Positions 1 through 11,702 of a stretch of 64,000 nucleotides of DNA are shown here, in pieces; the stretch's first letter is position 1; every line of letters starts with the position of its first letter. The notes beneath the pieces are model-generated. The model made no database searches. It was not told the origin of the DNA and worked only from the letters and a program-made list of their open reading frames with translations. Origin of the DNA: Capitella teleta (lineage: Eukaryota > Annelida > Polychaeta > Capitellidae); NCBI GenBank assembly GCA_000328365.1, contig KB311061.1:947142-1011141 (forward strand). The letters run 5' to 3'. The position numbers and the translations under genes were made by a program.

Positions 1-696
1 CTACACATCAAAGCACCACCAGTTTATCCGATTGCGCCAGCGCAGAATTCGATAAAGGTGTTGGGTTATGTGTGCATTATAAGCACGGTAAATGCTAGGT
101 CATTATAATATTATAATGTGACATCGTGACCAGATAAGATGTGTGGTATTGGAGAAGCATGTGGCTTTGTTGTGTCACGTGACAACCGTTTAACTTGGCT
201 TATGTTGAACGTATTCTTCCGCGTTCGTGGGTTCGGGTTAATATGACAAGTGTACCTTATATGATTTGAAGGAACGAGTGCAGTCTGGTCACTGGTGATA
301 TTACATTATACTATATATTTTGAATATATGCATAAGACAAGTGCCATAACATTAACAATATATTTCTAGGTCAAGAAAGTTGTGCATTTTGACAGTTGTC
401 AGTTGTCAGCTGTCAAAATCATCCACTCCATTTCCAAACTTGGGAGTTTGTCATAGCTGAAACAATGACCGTGATTACTGACACCAGACTGACCAATCAA
501 CGAATTTGTCAATTGAAGTCGAACGGCGAATGAGGATGAGGAATTGCCATAGTTGGTAACCACACTCAACAGGAAGAGCCAAGATGGAAAGAGTGAGTAA
601 TCAAATGGTGTCAAAGGCGTGTCATGCAGTGTGCTATTTAGGCGATTGATGGGGAACTGTCGTGGGTTACTCCCGGTTAGAGGGCTGAGACCTCAC

Positions 697-945
697 CTGA
701 TGCAGAGCGGTGAGCCCGTCGATGTTTGCAGTATTGATATCCGCACCCTTGTCCAGCAACCTCTGCACTTCGTCCTTATCCCCGCTTGAACACGCAGCGA
801 GAAACACACATCCATCGTTAAATTTGATTTTAGAAGCATTGATGTCTCTTTCATGGGACTCCTGACAAGTCTCTGACTGTTCCCAACGCTTCAGTTGTTC
901 ATCCCTCCTCCACAAGGCATTCCGTGTGTCCTGTACGACCGCCAT
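697..945 (-). CDS. PPP1R12A: Protein phosphatase 1 regulatory subunit 12 (MYPT-like), first coding exon only
   Basis: This exon encodes the first 83 residues of a myosin phosphatase targeting subunit, the scaffold that directs PP1 catalytic subunit to phosphorylated myosin light chain. Visible: a MyPhoNE-type motif RDEQLKRW (residues 14-21), the PP1-docking RVxF-class motif KIKF (39-42), then the start of the first ankyrin repeat (FLAACSSGDKDEVQRLLDKG and ALHQ). The ATG at 945 is followed by an open frame to CAG|GTGAGG at 697/696, a good donor in phase 0 and, from memory, at the same residue as in vertebrate MYPT1 exon 1. The rest of the ankyrin repeats and the C-terminal half lie off the left edge; no second exon is recognisable in 1-690. 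The paralogue (12A, B or C) cannot be decided from this exon. Confidence 0.88.
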
Positions 946-1339
946 TACAGCTCAAATCTATCGGGTTCGGCAAAATTCGGGTGTTTACGCCGCACACCGG
1001 AAATACCCGAAGACTGTCGATTATTCTAATGATCCTCAGCGGAAACATCCGAAGACTATTGATTATGCTAATGAACTCTCAACTCTCGTTATATCTCGTA
1101 GGAAATTCGCGAGAGTTTGTGAATGTCAACATGGTTTTCGTAGGACCGTTTCTGACACGCTTCTCTCGAATAACATCTTTAAATTGCCGTTATACTCGCC
1201 CAATCTACTTTGACAATGCAAATACCAATTCCACCAGAAGCACAATACACACATGTGCCTGTCTACAACGATTTCATGGCTTTACTCGACGAACCTTAGA
1301 ACCCGACCCGGGCGAGGAAGGTAAATCATAAGAAATCAT

Positions 1340-1460
1340 TCAATTCATGATCATAATGGTGATGATGATGATAATGATCATAATCATGATAATCATCATG
1401 ATAGTATTATCATTCATCATCTAATGATATAATGATCATCATCATGATCATCATGTTCAT
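1340..1460. repeat. Imperfect ATG/ATC (GAT) microsatellite
   Basis: A degenerate run of ATGAT, GATGATGAT and ATCATC units in both orientations, so it can fold back on itself. A second AT-only stretch lies at about 1905-1951. Between the MYPT start and 2108 no gene is recognisable; the open frames at 924-1331 overlap the MYPT upstream region and lack any coding signature. Confidence 0.7.
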
Positions 1461-2107
1461 TGATTGCATGATTGGTGAACCCCACCCCCTCCTCCCCTCA
1501 ATCCCTGTCCCTTACTCAGTACTGGGGCCCTACCACTACCAGTACCAGGCTAGCTCCCCAGAACTTAGAAGTAGCGGTCCTATAATTATACTAATCTATA
1601 CCGTGACGGCTTGAGTATACCTGTAATAACTAAATAAGGCTGCATAATTTATAGTCTATAATAATTATTATTTAATAAGATATGTAATAGTGTGTATTTA
1701 AGTGTACTTAAAAATTTAACTGACATCCCTACTCACTCAGTCACTGGCTACTGTATAGTGTATATCCTATACCGAGTTAGTATCATAGTATTCTGTAGGC
1801 CTATCAATTGCCACATAAATATGCGCCAATTGATATATAATAAATAATAATAAATTTATTTTATATAGCGATCATAAAATTCAAAGAAGTCTCTGACACG
1901 CTGTACAGAAATATTATATATTATTATTATATATTAATATAATATATATATGCGGCATATGATCTGCCATACAAAGCTAACCTATCCTTAAGAAAAATCA
2001 CCTTTCACCAACAATAAGGAAGAGCAGCAATTTGAATTTCTCTGTTATCTTACCTGCTTGTATGTTCACTATGGCCTCAGCAGACCAAATATCACATGAA
2101 AGTATGG

Positions 2108-2730
2108 TTAACCAGTCTTTACGATTTAAAATGGCCCGGTGAGCAATTTTTAGCTCTCCTAAAATGCTATAGGCGAGCAATTTGCTCAGCTAAACACAAT
2201 TAATCAAAATTAAGTAACTATTACTAACTTACCAGATATGGAGGTGTTCACATTTGTTCACATACCAGTAATGTGACGTGAAAGAGCATGCTTCTTGGTG
2301 CCACTTCTAATACCTCAACTTCTTTTACAATTGCTAATGTTTCATGATGCTTGCTGCATTAACTTTTTAGCGCCGTTGCAGAGCGAAACTGAAACCATTG
2401 CTATGACACTTCGAGTTGCATAATTTATTTTCCCTGGGCGCCGATCGGATTCGGCCTCTTATGCATAAAACATTAGCTTCCATATAAGGCGATCGTTAAT
2501 CTTGATTCCGCCGACCGCCTCCGAAGACAAAAGCGGGAAAAACGAAGTCTCTTAATCAGAACTTCGGCAATCTTCGGCAACGCTTGGAGGAGACTCAACA
2601 TGCGACCTCTCGCGAACGTAAACAAAAGAAAATCCTAGCCGAGCAACTTTTTGCTCGCGTGAATCAATGTTGCGCGAGCAATGGCTAGCAGAGAGCAATT
2701 GCTCGCATGAAAACGAATAGACTGGGTTAA
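2108..2730. mobile_element. Non-autonomous TTAA-flanked TIR element (piggyBac-like MITE)
   Basis: The element is bounded by TTAA at 2108-2111 and 2727-2730. Reading inward, the left end begins CCAGTCTTTACG and the right end (reverse complement) CCCAGTCTATTCG. The similarity continues inward for about 80 bp through inverted arrays of GAGCAA/TTGCTC motifs. A TTAA target duplication with termini beginning CCC is the piggyBac signature. No transposase reading frame is present in its roughly 615 bp, so it would be a MITE. Its right end is about 380 bp upstream of the first visible mS35 exon, so it may form part of that gene's upstream region. Confidence 0.5.
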
Positions 2731-3112
2731 CGATTAATAACGAATCACAGTTTTTTTTAATAATTTAGAGGCTAGTACTGAGCCATAATTCAATATGTCT
2801 GTAATTGTCCCTTTTCCTGTCCTGAACATTATTCTCACATGGGGAAAGACCAAAAGAGTCCATCTCTCCATTAAAGTATCCAGTCACATTAGTTCAGAAG
2901 CAGGAGACATATGATATCTTTGGGTCAGTTGGGTGTACAAACTGTACATGTGTCAATAAATCCATCCATATACTGTATTGCATTTTGTTTTATCCCTTTT
3001 CGCAGTTCAAGTGTAAGCTGCAAATGTAAGCAGAAAAATATAGGATGCAGCATGATATCTTATAACCTTCAACCCGCTTGTGATTTAGCTCTAATAAATT
3101 TCTTACTTTCAG

Positions 3113-4564
3113 ATTCGGAATTCAGCATGGTCGTCATTCCTGGTCACAATCACACTGGAGATTCGGTCGAAAGGAGAAGACGTCCAGAATTACCCGTGAG
3201 CTGCTCCTTGGCCACTCTGACCCTCTATCATTGAGTACTCTTTCCGCAGGTGATTCCTCCACGTGAGAAATCCATGCCTATCGACCAAGACTGGACGACT
3301 GTGTGGCCTACTGCAAGCACATTCAAGTGGTCTGCAGTCCCTCTTCCCATTCGCCAGGGTCGCGTATTTGTGTGTTTCAAGAATTTCTCAGAAAGCAACA
3401 TTTTTAATTATTTTCATTCTCAGAAAGCTGAACAGGATGGTATACCACCTGGTAAATACGGCAATTTAGAACTGATGAAAATCCCCAATTTTCTACATTT
3501 GACACCCAACCACATAAAGAAACACTGCGCTGCCTTGAAAGGTGAGCTTATTGTGATCAATTGAAGGTTATTCTTCTTCATCTTGGTGTAATTTCAGAAT
3601 TTTGCACTGAGTGGCCTGAGGGTCTTGAGACAGATGAGAAATGCAAGAAGCATTTCCCTGTTGAGGTCATCTCTTCAGATTACATTGTTGACAGCATTTC
3701 TCTCAGAGATCCTCGTGCAAGAACTGTGTGTATAAAAGTATGTGCACTGACTGCAATGAAAAGGGTCTTTTATTCCTTTTTCAATCATTTTTTACCACAG
3801 ATCAATTTGTCAAGCCTTGATCTTGATAGCCACGCGAAAGACAAATTTATCCGGCTTGTAGGTGACCGATACAATGCTGATACTGGGGAACTGACACTTG
3901 AACTTGACCGGTTTGTTTTGTACAATGAGCCAGTTCCTGTTGTTTCATAGAAACATTTTTTCCAGGTGTCCAATGAAGAAGCAGAATCATGATTATGGAA
4001 TTTACCTTTTATCTGCTCTCTTCAAGGAGTCTTGGGTTAGTATTACAATATCTGGTTTGGAGTTATGGTTTTGACATGCTCTGGGTCGAGAACTTCGCCA
4101 TGGGTTTCCCCAGTGGCTGCATACATGTATGTGCTTTAATTGTATATCTTTTCAAATTATGACTCATGTATTCCATGCCAAATACCTGACCTTGCTCAAA
4201 TTAAATTCAGAAAACAGAAGGATGGGAGAGTGAAAAGACGGTTGATGACATGGAGATGTACGTGTGGTCAATGAATGAATCGAAAAAGAACACGCAGCAA
4301 ATAACCGAAGTCATGAAGAAGGTGTGTGTTTTTCTCGCTAAGGAAACGTAGCCATGTTCAAAATTCAAATCTGTGCTCTTACAGGCAGCGGAAAACCCTA
4401 GCTGCAAAGTTCCTGAATATGTATTGAAAAGTGAAAATGTTCTGGAAACAGAACCGGTTCAGGAGTACGCAGCAGCAGTTGAAGATCTGCATAATGTTGG
4501 CGAAGATCTGCATTCACTGGAGAAATATAAAGAACAAGTGAAAAAGATGCTGTTAGCGCAATAA
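3113..4564 (+). CDS. MRPS35: Mitochondrial small ribosomal subunit protein mS35
   Basis: Component of the mitochondrial 28S ribosomal subunit. Visible exons: 3113-3195, 3250-3363, 3424-3541, 3598-3737, 3801-3910, 3966-4035, 4211-4321, 4385-4564. All junctions are GT-AG and the phases agree, giving about 307 residues (human about 323). Family landmarks in order: [74 protein letters not shown], then the [18 protein letters not shown] block and an acidic C-terminus ending in KMLLAQ. Introns are 54-63 bp except one of 175 bp. The N-terminal exon carrying the import signal is not securely identified. A 13-nt exon at 2911-2923 (ATG, donor GTCAGT) would fit in phase, and ATG 3127 is an alternative start. 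The stop codon TAA overlaps an AATAAA hexamer (4560-4565). Confidence 0.93.
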
Positions 4565-5908
4565 ATGATATTGAATTGTGTTCTCTTCTTTTTCTTTCTC
4601 AAATGCTCTGTTCATGTTGACTTGTGTAGTACCTCCACCTCTCTCGCTCTCTCTCTGAGTGATATTCATGTAGGACATGTTGTATAACGCATATCATCGA
4701 TCTCTTTTTTTTATGCCTGTCGACTCAACCAGTCGATATTGCGCTAAGGAAAAGATGCAGAGATGAAGACACAAAAATAGGTAATGATCATCTGTGAGGA
4801 CATCATGAAAGACTGAACCAAGGATGTAGTAGTGGAGATCATTGGACTGAACGCCCTTCGAATGGGGTGAAATTAAACCATAATGTGATGAAAAATCATA
4901 ACGCAATATTTGCACAAGCTGGGTACTGTAGGCTATTTGTAATTTTGTAGCATGGGTAATGGGTATGCCTCACACTGATTAATTAACTGATCAAAGTTAT
5001 GAACAAGTTCATTACATGTATACATATATCGCATAAAATGTTTAGTGATATCTCTGTGCTATAACTTAGCTTTTTGCGAATCATTAGCAGCGAATGTGCA
5101 ATGGAACCAGTGAAGGAGCCTATCTGTACGAATCATCGCACAATCATAACGCTCTTATTTCCAATGCGCCGAATAATAAGATGTCATTATGTCATGTACC
5201 GGTACATGTACTTAAAATTACTATGTACTACAATAACTATATCTATACGAGCCCAGTCAGATCACACAATTCAATTAGCGATATTCGTCTGTTTTCTAAG
5301 AATAATCACTTGAGTTTCGCTGCTTGTGTAGTGTTAGTCAACTTGACAGTCACAGACATGGTGGACATCTTCAAAGTTCTCTCTTCCTGGTTAGGCCTGT
5401 ATGGCCACCACCCATCATAAATTTGAGTGATTGCATCAGATGGGGTGTATTATCGGATATCCATATACTTCTCTCATAATTTGGATGATTTCCTTACAGT
5501 TTTTGCAACTCTGCACAAAGATTAAGACTGAACAATACTGAATCGGCTTCAATTTTCTCAAAGAAACTGAGAATGGTTGCTAGACAACATGTAAGAATCG
5601 GGCATCTATTTCCCCTCGAGACTCATTACCTCTGGGCCCTCCCTTGTACTGAACTTCAAAAGAAACGCATAACCTCAAATGCCGTATTCTTCAGCATAAT
5701 AGGTGAGGAGATTAATGTGATCAACGGCGATCTCGCTACCGGACATTACATTGATGGGAGTTTACGCCTTGCTGCACTGTCCTCCGTGTAAACACATCCA
5801 GACAGCACATTTCAACATGCATGACAACACTCGTTCCAATTAGATTCGCTGAGTTAGGGCCCACACATGAATTCCTACATGCAGTTTAATGATGCCCTTG
5901 GTATAGGC
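4565..5908. other. Intergenic, no recognisable gene
   Basis: Contains a short CT-rich run near 4638-4658 and scattered short open frames (such as 5094-5420 and 5573-5791) with no family resemblance and no supporting splice pattern. Confidence 0.5.
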
Positions 5909-6149
5909 CTACTCTTGATACCGGATTCTCCCGATCTGAGCCCGTTGGCACATTTGTGAATGAGCTTTACTAGCGAGCAGCAAGAAGCCTGGGGGATGGA
6001 AAACAACCAATGCATGGAACCCCGATCTTCCCAAAACAGGGCCTCTATATTTCTGTAAAGTCAGGTAAGAATAATTATAATAAGTTTGATAATTTGATGT
6101 GGCGATTAAAATTACAATATAGCTGATTAGAAGGATTTCTGGTTCAAAT

Positions 6150-6493
6150 TTCACGCACATGCCTACGAACGTCTTCCAGATGGTCACCTTCGTGCAGGAT
6201 TCTCTTCCCACACACTCTCTTCGGCACCTCGTCATTCTCGATTACGTGCTTTCTCCAGCTAATCTTTGATTCTTTTCCGTCCTCCTCCAAATCCCATCTC
6301 ACAGCTCTTCCAGTCTTTTGGAATCATCTTTCATCAACGTCCAGAATTCTGAGTAACAGAGGTACACACTCCAGACCAAGGGCTTGATGAGTCTCCTCTT
6401 TAGCCAGAGTGGTTGGTCTTTTGGGTGAGTATAGCGTTTGATCTTTATTGAACACGTCTTTAGCAATGGCGATTCTTGATTTCTTATCTTCAC
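6150..6493 (-). mobile_element. Degraded LINE reverse-transcriptase C-terminal fragment
   Basis: On the minus strand the translation contains KRRLIKPLVWSVYL, SEFWTLMKDDSKRLEEL, then after stops WRRTEK and TRCRRECVGRESC. This is the order of the conserved tail of many non-LTR retrotransposon polymerases (RLVKTLVWSV, ETWTL, D.RRLEA, WRR.EKI, EVLRRVGE). Several in-frame stops interrupt it, so it is a dead fragment. The clade (RTE-like or another) is not decidable from this piece. Confidence 0.6.
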
Positions 6494-9400
6494 TTCTTTT
6501 TCGTTTCGTCCACCTTCTGTATCGTATATATGGTTGCTTTACCCATAATGCTTTGGTATAATTGCAATTGGAATTAATCGTAAAGCCATAAGTATATATA
6601 CATGTAAGGCCTATAATCTATTATCGTTGGTACCATTATTTTGCAGAGTTAAGCTGTACCGGAAGCTATATGTATGCTATGTATACCGGGTCTCACTTTG
6701 AGAATTAACTTGGAATACTTGGATATCAGCCGAAACTCTCGCCATGTGCTCACTCGACCCAGTTCATCCATGTAATATCTCTATAGAGAAACAATTGATA
6801 TTATATATCAATATCAATTATATATATATATATATCTAATATCAATTGTTTAGCATCATCAAAATGTCAAGAAGAATCCACTGTTCAAATCTCAGCAAAA
6901 GAATCTGTGAGCTCTTAAAGAACCGCAATATTGACATCTCCTGATTAGCTTTCTAAAGTGTACCAGCTGCACTCGTGATGTCGTGTTGGATTATCAAAAG
7001 GTTGCACCGAATGACCTGGTCTCGAATGAGAGAAACCGGCATGTTCATGCAGCACGCCTACGGTGCATACATTTGCGTCATAAACACGCCACACTTGAGA
7101 GTAGAATATGTCAGTATATTTGCAATGAAATTGATTGCCATTGTTCAGAAATAGTTTGGATCTATATCTAACTGAAGTAATCCTTCTTGTTCGTTACATA
7201 TGCGTGCATGTAAACATATATTGTCATGCATACAAGTGCAGTATCAAGGCCAGCGATGCATCAACACTGATTATTCGAAGATATGTGTACATGTACATAT
7301 ATATGTATTAATTTTGTCAACATAATTATAGCTGAAGCTTAAATTGGATTTTAATTAAGTTTCCCATTTACATTAATTATCATTAATTTATTTCATTAAT
7401 TTCATTGGCGTTTTGTTATAATACTTTTTTTTGTTGAAATTAGGCCTACCTGGTGAAGCTCCACCTACTAGCTCAGGTCGAGTGGCTGTGGCCTTCACGA
7501 ATGTGCGATATAGCGTATGCGTTTTTTTACCAGGAGAGAGGCCTGGTATAGGCTGGAGCCCAGCAACTCTTGTGCATCCGAATGTCACGCTATCCTCAGT
7601 CTGCCCTTCCTTTGAACCAGTTTAATTGTGGATATACGTTCCCTTGCATATGATGGTGCGCACAATTATAACCATCTTGGGAGTAGGGAAGCAAAATTTT
7701 ATACCATACACACGTAAATTTTATTCTTCACTAATTACTTTCTAGATCGCGATTTTACATCAAGGTCTCATCATTACTTTGGTTGATGATACACAGAGAA
7801 ACCGCTCAATTCTCTGGCATGCAGACCAAGAAGCTAACCTAATGTGTTACAGACGGCCTTGAAATTTTGCATTTCGCCGTTATACCTTGAAAATGCATGC
7901 AGTGAATCGCGATTCGCGGATATGGTACATGTTTCCATATAGACTTGGAGATAAGCTTTTCTTATAAACAAGATGGGACATCAACCTATATCCCCATTGT
8001 GAAAAATGGTCATAACGATTCGCCTATAATAAGTTAGCAGTCCGCAGTTTAGCATAAATTATAAAATACATGACTGTACACGTCTATCTGATATAAACTT
8101 CATACTCTAATGTGAGTACAAAACTACAAATACAGGAAAGGTAAAACCGAGCCCAAATTTGCTAACAGATTATTACTTTGTGCATGATTTGAGCGTTTTT
8201 TTGGTCCGCCAAAGCCAAAATCTGCGGTATTAAGCGAACGAGCGGTTGACAGGGTTGCCATGACAACGGACTACATCATCTAGGCCTACATGTAAGGACC
8301 GCTTTTCACGAGGAATGTCGAATCTGTGTGTATATACAAGCTAATCTCCAAAATCTATGCATGTTTCGGTATAGTTCCACAAGATGTAACCGACGATCAT
8401 CCTGAGCATTTCGACTCAGATACCGCCGGGTTTATTTTCGATGGCACCAGCTAATCAGCAAAATTCCCCATGTATCCTCTCAAATGAACTTAATAATAAT
8501 TATGGCTCCTAACCATGTCGGCAAAATATTGTGTTGCTATGACAACGGGGGGAGTGTCATAATTACAAACAGACAAAAACAACTTCATTACCACCCTGGC
8601 GTGTTGTAAAAATCAAAATTACTATTAATTAGACCACATTTTCCATTGGACGTCGGTATACATGCTAATGTATATTTCCGACGAATTATTAAAAAATAAC
8701 GTAATTATTTACATCAGCAGCCCCATCGCAACCGCAGGTTATTTCCGTTAATTTCACCCGATCAAAGCTCATTAAAAAGGCCTAACGACATAAATAGAAC
8801 CGTGATATTGATAAAAATTCTGCTTAAACGGATACACACCATAGTACATTGTATTGAATAGACTCAATGGAGTCATGCACTCCGGTCACACTCGACTGCA
8901 CAATGCTTTCATAATGCATTCGTATTTCTTCATAATTTATGATTATAAACGTAAATACATCCGCCGATGCATGTCGCCGGAAAATGGGAAGTGCTTTCGT
9001 GACGCGGGTTATCACGGTGTGTAATTGTTTAATGGTAATTCGTGATGCACTGATAGCATACGCCGAGGTACGGGAAGCACGATTTGACGTATTATGTAAT
9101 CTACGCCAAGTGATTAATCGCATAGATATAATATACAATATATAATGTATAGTATATTACGTAAACACAGCTTGAATTAATTGTAATGAGCATGTTTATA
9201 CGCACCGACACTCAATGCTTAGCTAATCGTCGCAATGAGCACACACCCGGCCAGGCTGTTAGCCAGGATTTTTTTTACAGGGTGTCCAACTTTTCGAGGA
9301 TCACAAAAAAAGCGCGAGGAACCCTCAATTAAGTGACAAGGGCAGCATATCGAGCGCGGTGACCACAATTTTCATAGAAAACACAACAGTCTTGTTTATT

Positions 9401-9990
9401 AAGTGTATGATATGTCCACTTGTCAAAGAAATAGAACAAAAAAAGGATTACTCCCAGCAATATGAGGCGGATGGAGCACCCGGCCCGCCAATTGAATTAA
9501 TCCGTTGTCTAAAAATCTGACTGGTGGGGTTATTCAGGTTAATTGATTGAAATACTAACTGAAGCCTCCACCCAAACCCCTCCCTTTCCTTGCCCTCTCA
9601 GCAAAAAAAAAAAAAAAAAAAAAGTAAAAAATAAAATCCTACTAATATAATGCAGTAGAAATATAGAATGGAATCGGAAAAAGGATATAACTAATATAGG
9701 ATATAGGGAATAAGGAAGCGGAACTATCTTTACAGACGCAGATCAAGAGTGAAAAGGGTGAAGATGAATCCATCCCTAGCAATTTATGATCAGACAACCG
9801 CAATAATTCAAATAGAGGTACTTGACATGCGTCGAAAGACAAGTGACTGACTCACTGCTTTAACATACACTGCTGTACTTGGAGGTATTTGGACCTGACA
9901 AACCCAGCCATGCATATGACGCTGTGTTTATTTTTGGATGCACGTGGTGACAGAGATCGATCTGCGTCATTCGGAGAAGAGCAGAGTGAG
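6494..9990. other. Intergenic, no recognisable gene
   Basis: Holds a 63-bp palindrome (6789-6851), two X-box-like sites (8254-8267, 8533-8546), a poly-A tract (9602-9623) and several TAGGCCTA octamers. The open frames at 7388-7625 and 8824-9145 are not supported by homology or splice signals. Confidence 0.5.
6789..6851. repeat. Perfect 15-bp inverted repeat around an AT loop
   Basis: AAACAATTGATATTA at 6789-6803 is matched exactly by its reverse complement at 6837-6851, with an AT-only centre. It could extrude as a hairpin; no function is inferred. Confidence 0.75.
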
Positions 9991-9991
9991 C

Positions 9992-9999
9992 TATAAAAG
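9992..9999 (+). promoter_or_regulatory. Candidate TATA box upstream of the small-HSP-like gene
   Basis: TATAAAAG lies in a locally mixed-composition stretch. About 115 bp downstream an AATAG|GTGGGT junction (10113/10114) could be the donor of a non-coding first exon that joins the acceptor at 10890. This is inference from spacing only. No clear heat-shock element was seen. Confidence 0.28.
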
Positions 10000-10894
10000 C
10001 CAATCAATCGAGTTAAACTCGGTTATTCACGATCAACGATCCCTGCCAGACATACTCAAACTGCTCATCTCTATTATCATACTTTCGGACGAACCTTTCA
10101 GTTTTCACTCAATAGGTGGGTTATATTCTGAGATTTTATTTTTCTCTTTCATTGAATTTACGGGAAAGCATGTACCACACGCATCGTATGCGTTTAGATA
10201 TACACGTAGACTTAAGAGTTCAAAAGATTACAGTGTTAGTTGGTACACGGTTGCCTGCCAATTATATTATAAAAAGATAATATTATAATCAATTACTAAT
10301 TAAATTTAGATGTACTTATTTTCGTTCAACTCTAAGGTTATAATGTCCTTAATTATTGAATACCTGCCAGAATGATATATTAAAATCTTACACACGTTTG
10401 AAATCCTATCACGCATGTATTTACTTTGATTTTAGTTCGAATGATTTATACAAGTGTATAATTATTATGAAGATAAATACCGTACGTAAATATATATTTG
10501 CACAGTGTTGCTGCGTATAAATGCAGTCCCTGTGTGGGGTATAGACTTTCTCAATGTTTACTCATAGATCCTATCAATGCATGAGATCGAATTGATCCCA
10601 TTTTTGCGTATAGCATTGTGCCAGACGTGATCCAACCTTTAATACACATTTGTAAAGAAAGTACGTGATAAAACTAATCTCCAAATCCAACTATTAACTC
10701 GACCACTTAGGATAAAAAGTGGATTATCTTGTTTAGGCATAGTGAGGAGATAATGAGAAAAAAATTTCATCGCCTTTTTCCTCTAATTGTCAGTTACTAT
10801 AGTTTTTTGTTTTTTTTGTTTTTTTTGTTTTTTTTTTTAATTCTAAACATTGCTGTGTTTTCATGTTCGTTTGTTTGTCTTTCTCCCCAGAATC

Positions 10895-11434
10895 ATGCGA
10901 AATTCCTGCGCTTCGATTCCTGTGGCGGTTGGCCGCCATAAGATGAACATCGGTGGACTGGACAGCACTGACCGTGTCAAACTGATTCGCCGCCAATTTG
11001 ACCTTCAACGACAACAGTGGGATAGTCAGGTCAAATTGAGGTCATTGACCCATCAGAATTCCAACAAACGCAACAGCTTGGAATCCATCTCTTCAGACGA
11101 AAGTGACTCTGACACCGAAAAGGAAGAAACAAGAGAAACTCAGAAACCGGCGCTGAGATTGGTTGCATCCAATCACGTGGTCTCACACACCGGAACTACT
11201 TTTTTTGTCACGTACGATATCCGGGATTTCGTCAAGAACGGCAGCGTGGAGGTACATTGCGACCCGGATGGCATCGTCGTGACGGCATTGCTCAGCACCT
11301 CACCCCCTGAAAGAACCCAACAGACCTTTCTTATCGCTAACGTGGACCATTCTTCCTTGCGCGTCAAGAGCAGTGCTAATGGACTCATGGAGATTGCAGT
11401 CTCGAGCAAAAAGTCATCGCAGATGGTGAGGTGA
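10895..11434 (+). CDS. Divergent alpha-crystallin (small heat shock protein-like) protein
   Basis: A 179-residue protein in a single coding exon that begins just after a strong pyrimidine tract and acceptor (CCCCAG, 10885-10890), so at least one 5' UTR exon lies upstream. The first ATG after the acceptor is at 10895. The N-terminal half is polar, with a Ser/Asp/Glu stretch (SLESISSDESDSDTEKEE). The C-terminal 90 residues resemble an alpha-crystallin domain: FFVTYDIRDF (compare family F.V..DV..F), VEVHCDPDGIVVTA (beta 3-5), TFLIANVDHSSLRVKSSANG (compare FTLPEGVD...L...LS.DG) and a final strand LMEIAVSSKK. The conserved A-x-x-x-n-G-v-L signature is weak and no C-terminal IxI motif is present. 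Such proteins are ATP-independent chaperones, but an unrelated beta-sandwich (p23-like) remains possible. An AATAAA lies at 12080. Confidence 0.6.
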   Translation: MRNSCASIPVAVGRHKMNIGGLDSTDRVKLIRRQFDLQRQQWDSQVKLRSLTHQNSNKRNSLESISSDESDSDTEKEETRETQKPALRLVASNHVVSHTGTTFFVTYDIRDFVKNGSVEVHCDPDGIVVTALLSTSPPERTQQTFLIANVDHSSLRVKSSANGLMEIAVSSKKSSQMVR

Positions 11435-11662
11435 TGGTCACCTGACACGCGATGCCATTGTCGTGTTTACGGCTCGCTCCCAAAGACATTACCAAAGAGA
11501 AGCAATGAATCTCAAAATATGTTATTCCCATGCAATCACTGCCAAAGATTGTGTAACTGTATTTAATCTATGTACAATATCAAATTAGGCTATTGTGATA
11601 TCTATTTAAGTTCAAGAGTTGAAGAGTGTCTTATTTATATCTATATGCCACGGGTATTTATT

Positions 11663-11702
<40 letters not shown>

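Noticed and set aside
924-1331. Two overlapping plus-strand open frames of 95 and 135 residues
   Set aside because: They run antisense from the MYPT start into an upstream region with a 26-bp direct repeat; no homology or splice support.
3785-3973. Minus-strand open frame over mS35 exon 5
   Set aside because: Antisense shadow of a confidently assigned exon.
7388-7625. Overlapping open frames on both strands, richer in GC than surroundings
   Set aside because: Neither translation resembles a known family and no convincing splice sites bracket them.
9270-9310. ACAGGGTGTCCAACTTTTCG, resembling a mariner-type terminus
   Set aside because: No inverted partner found within 2 kb on either side.
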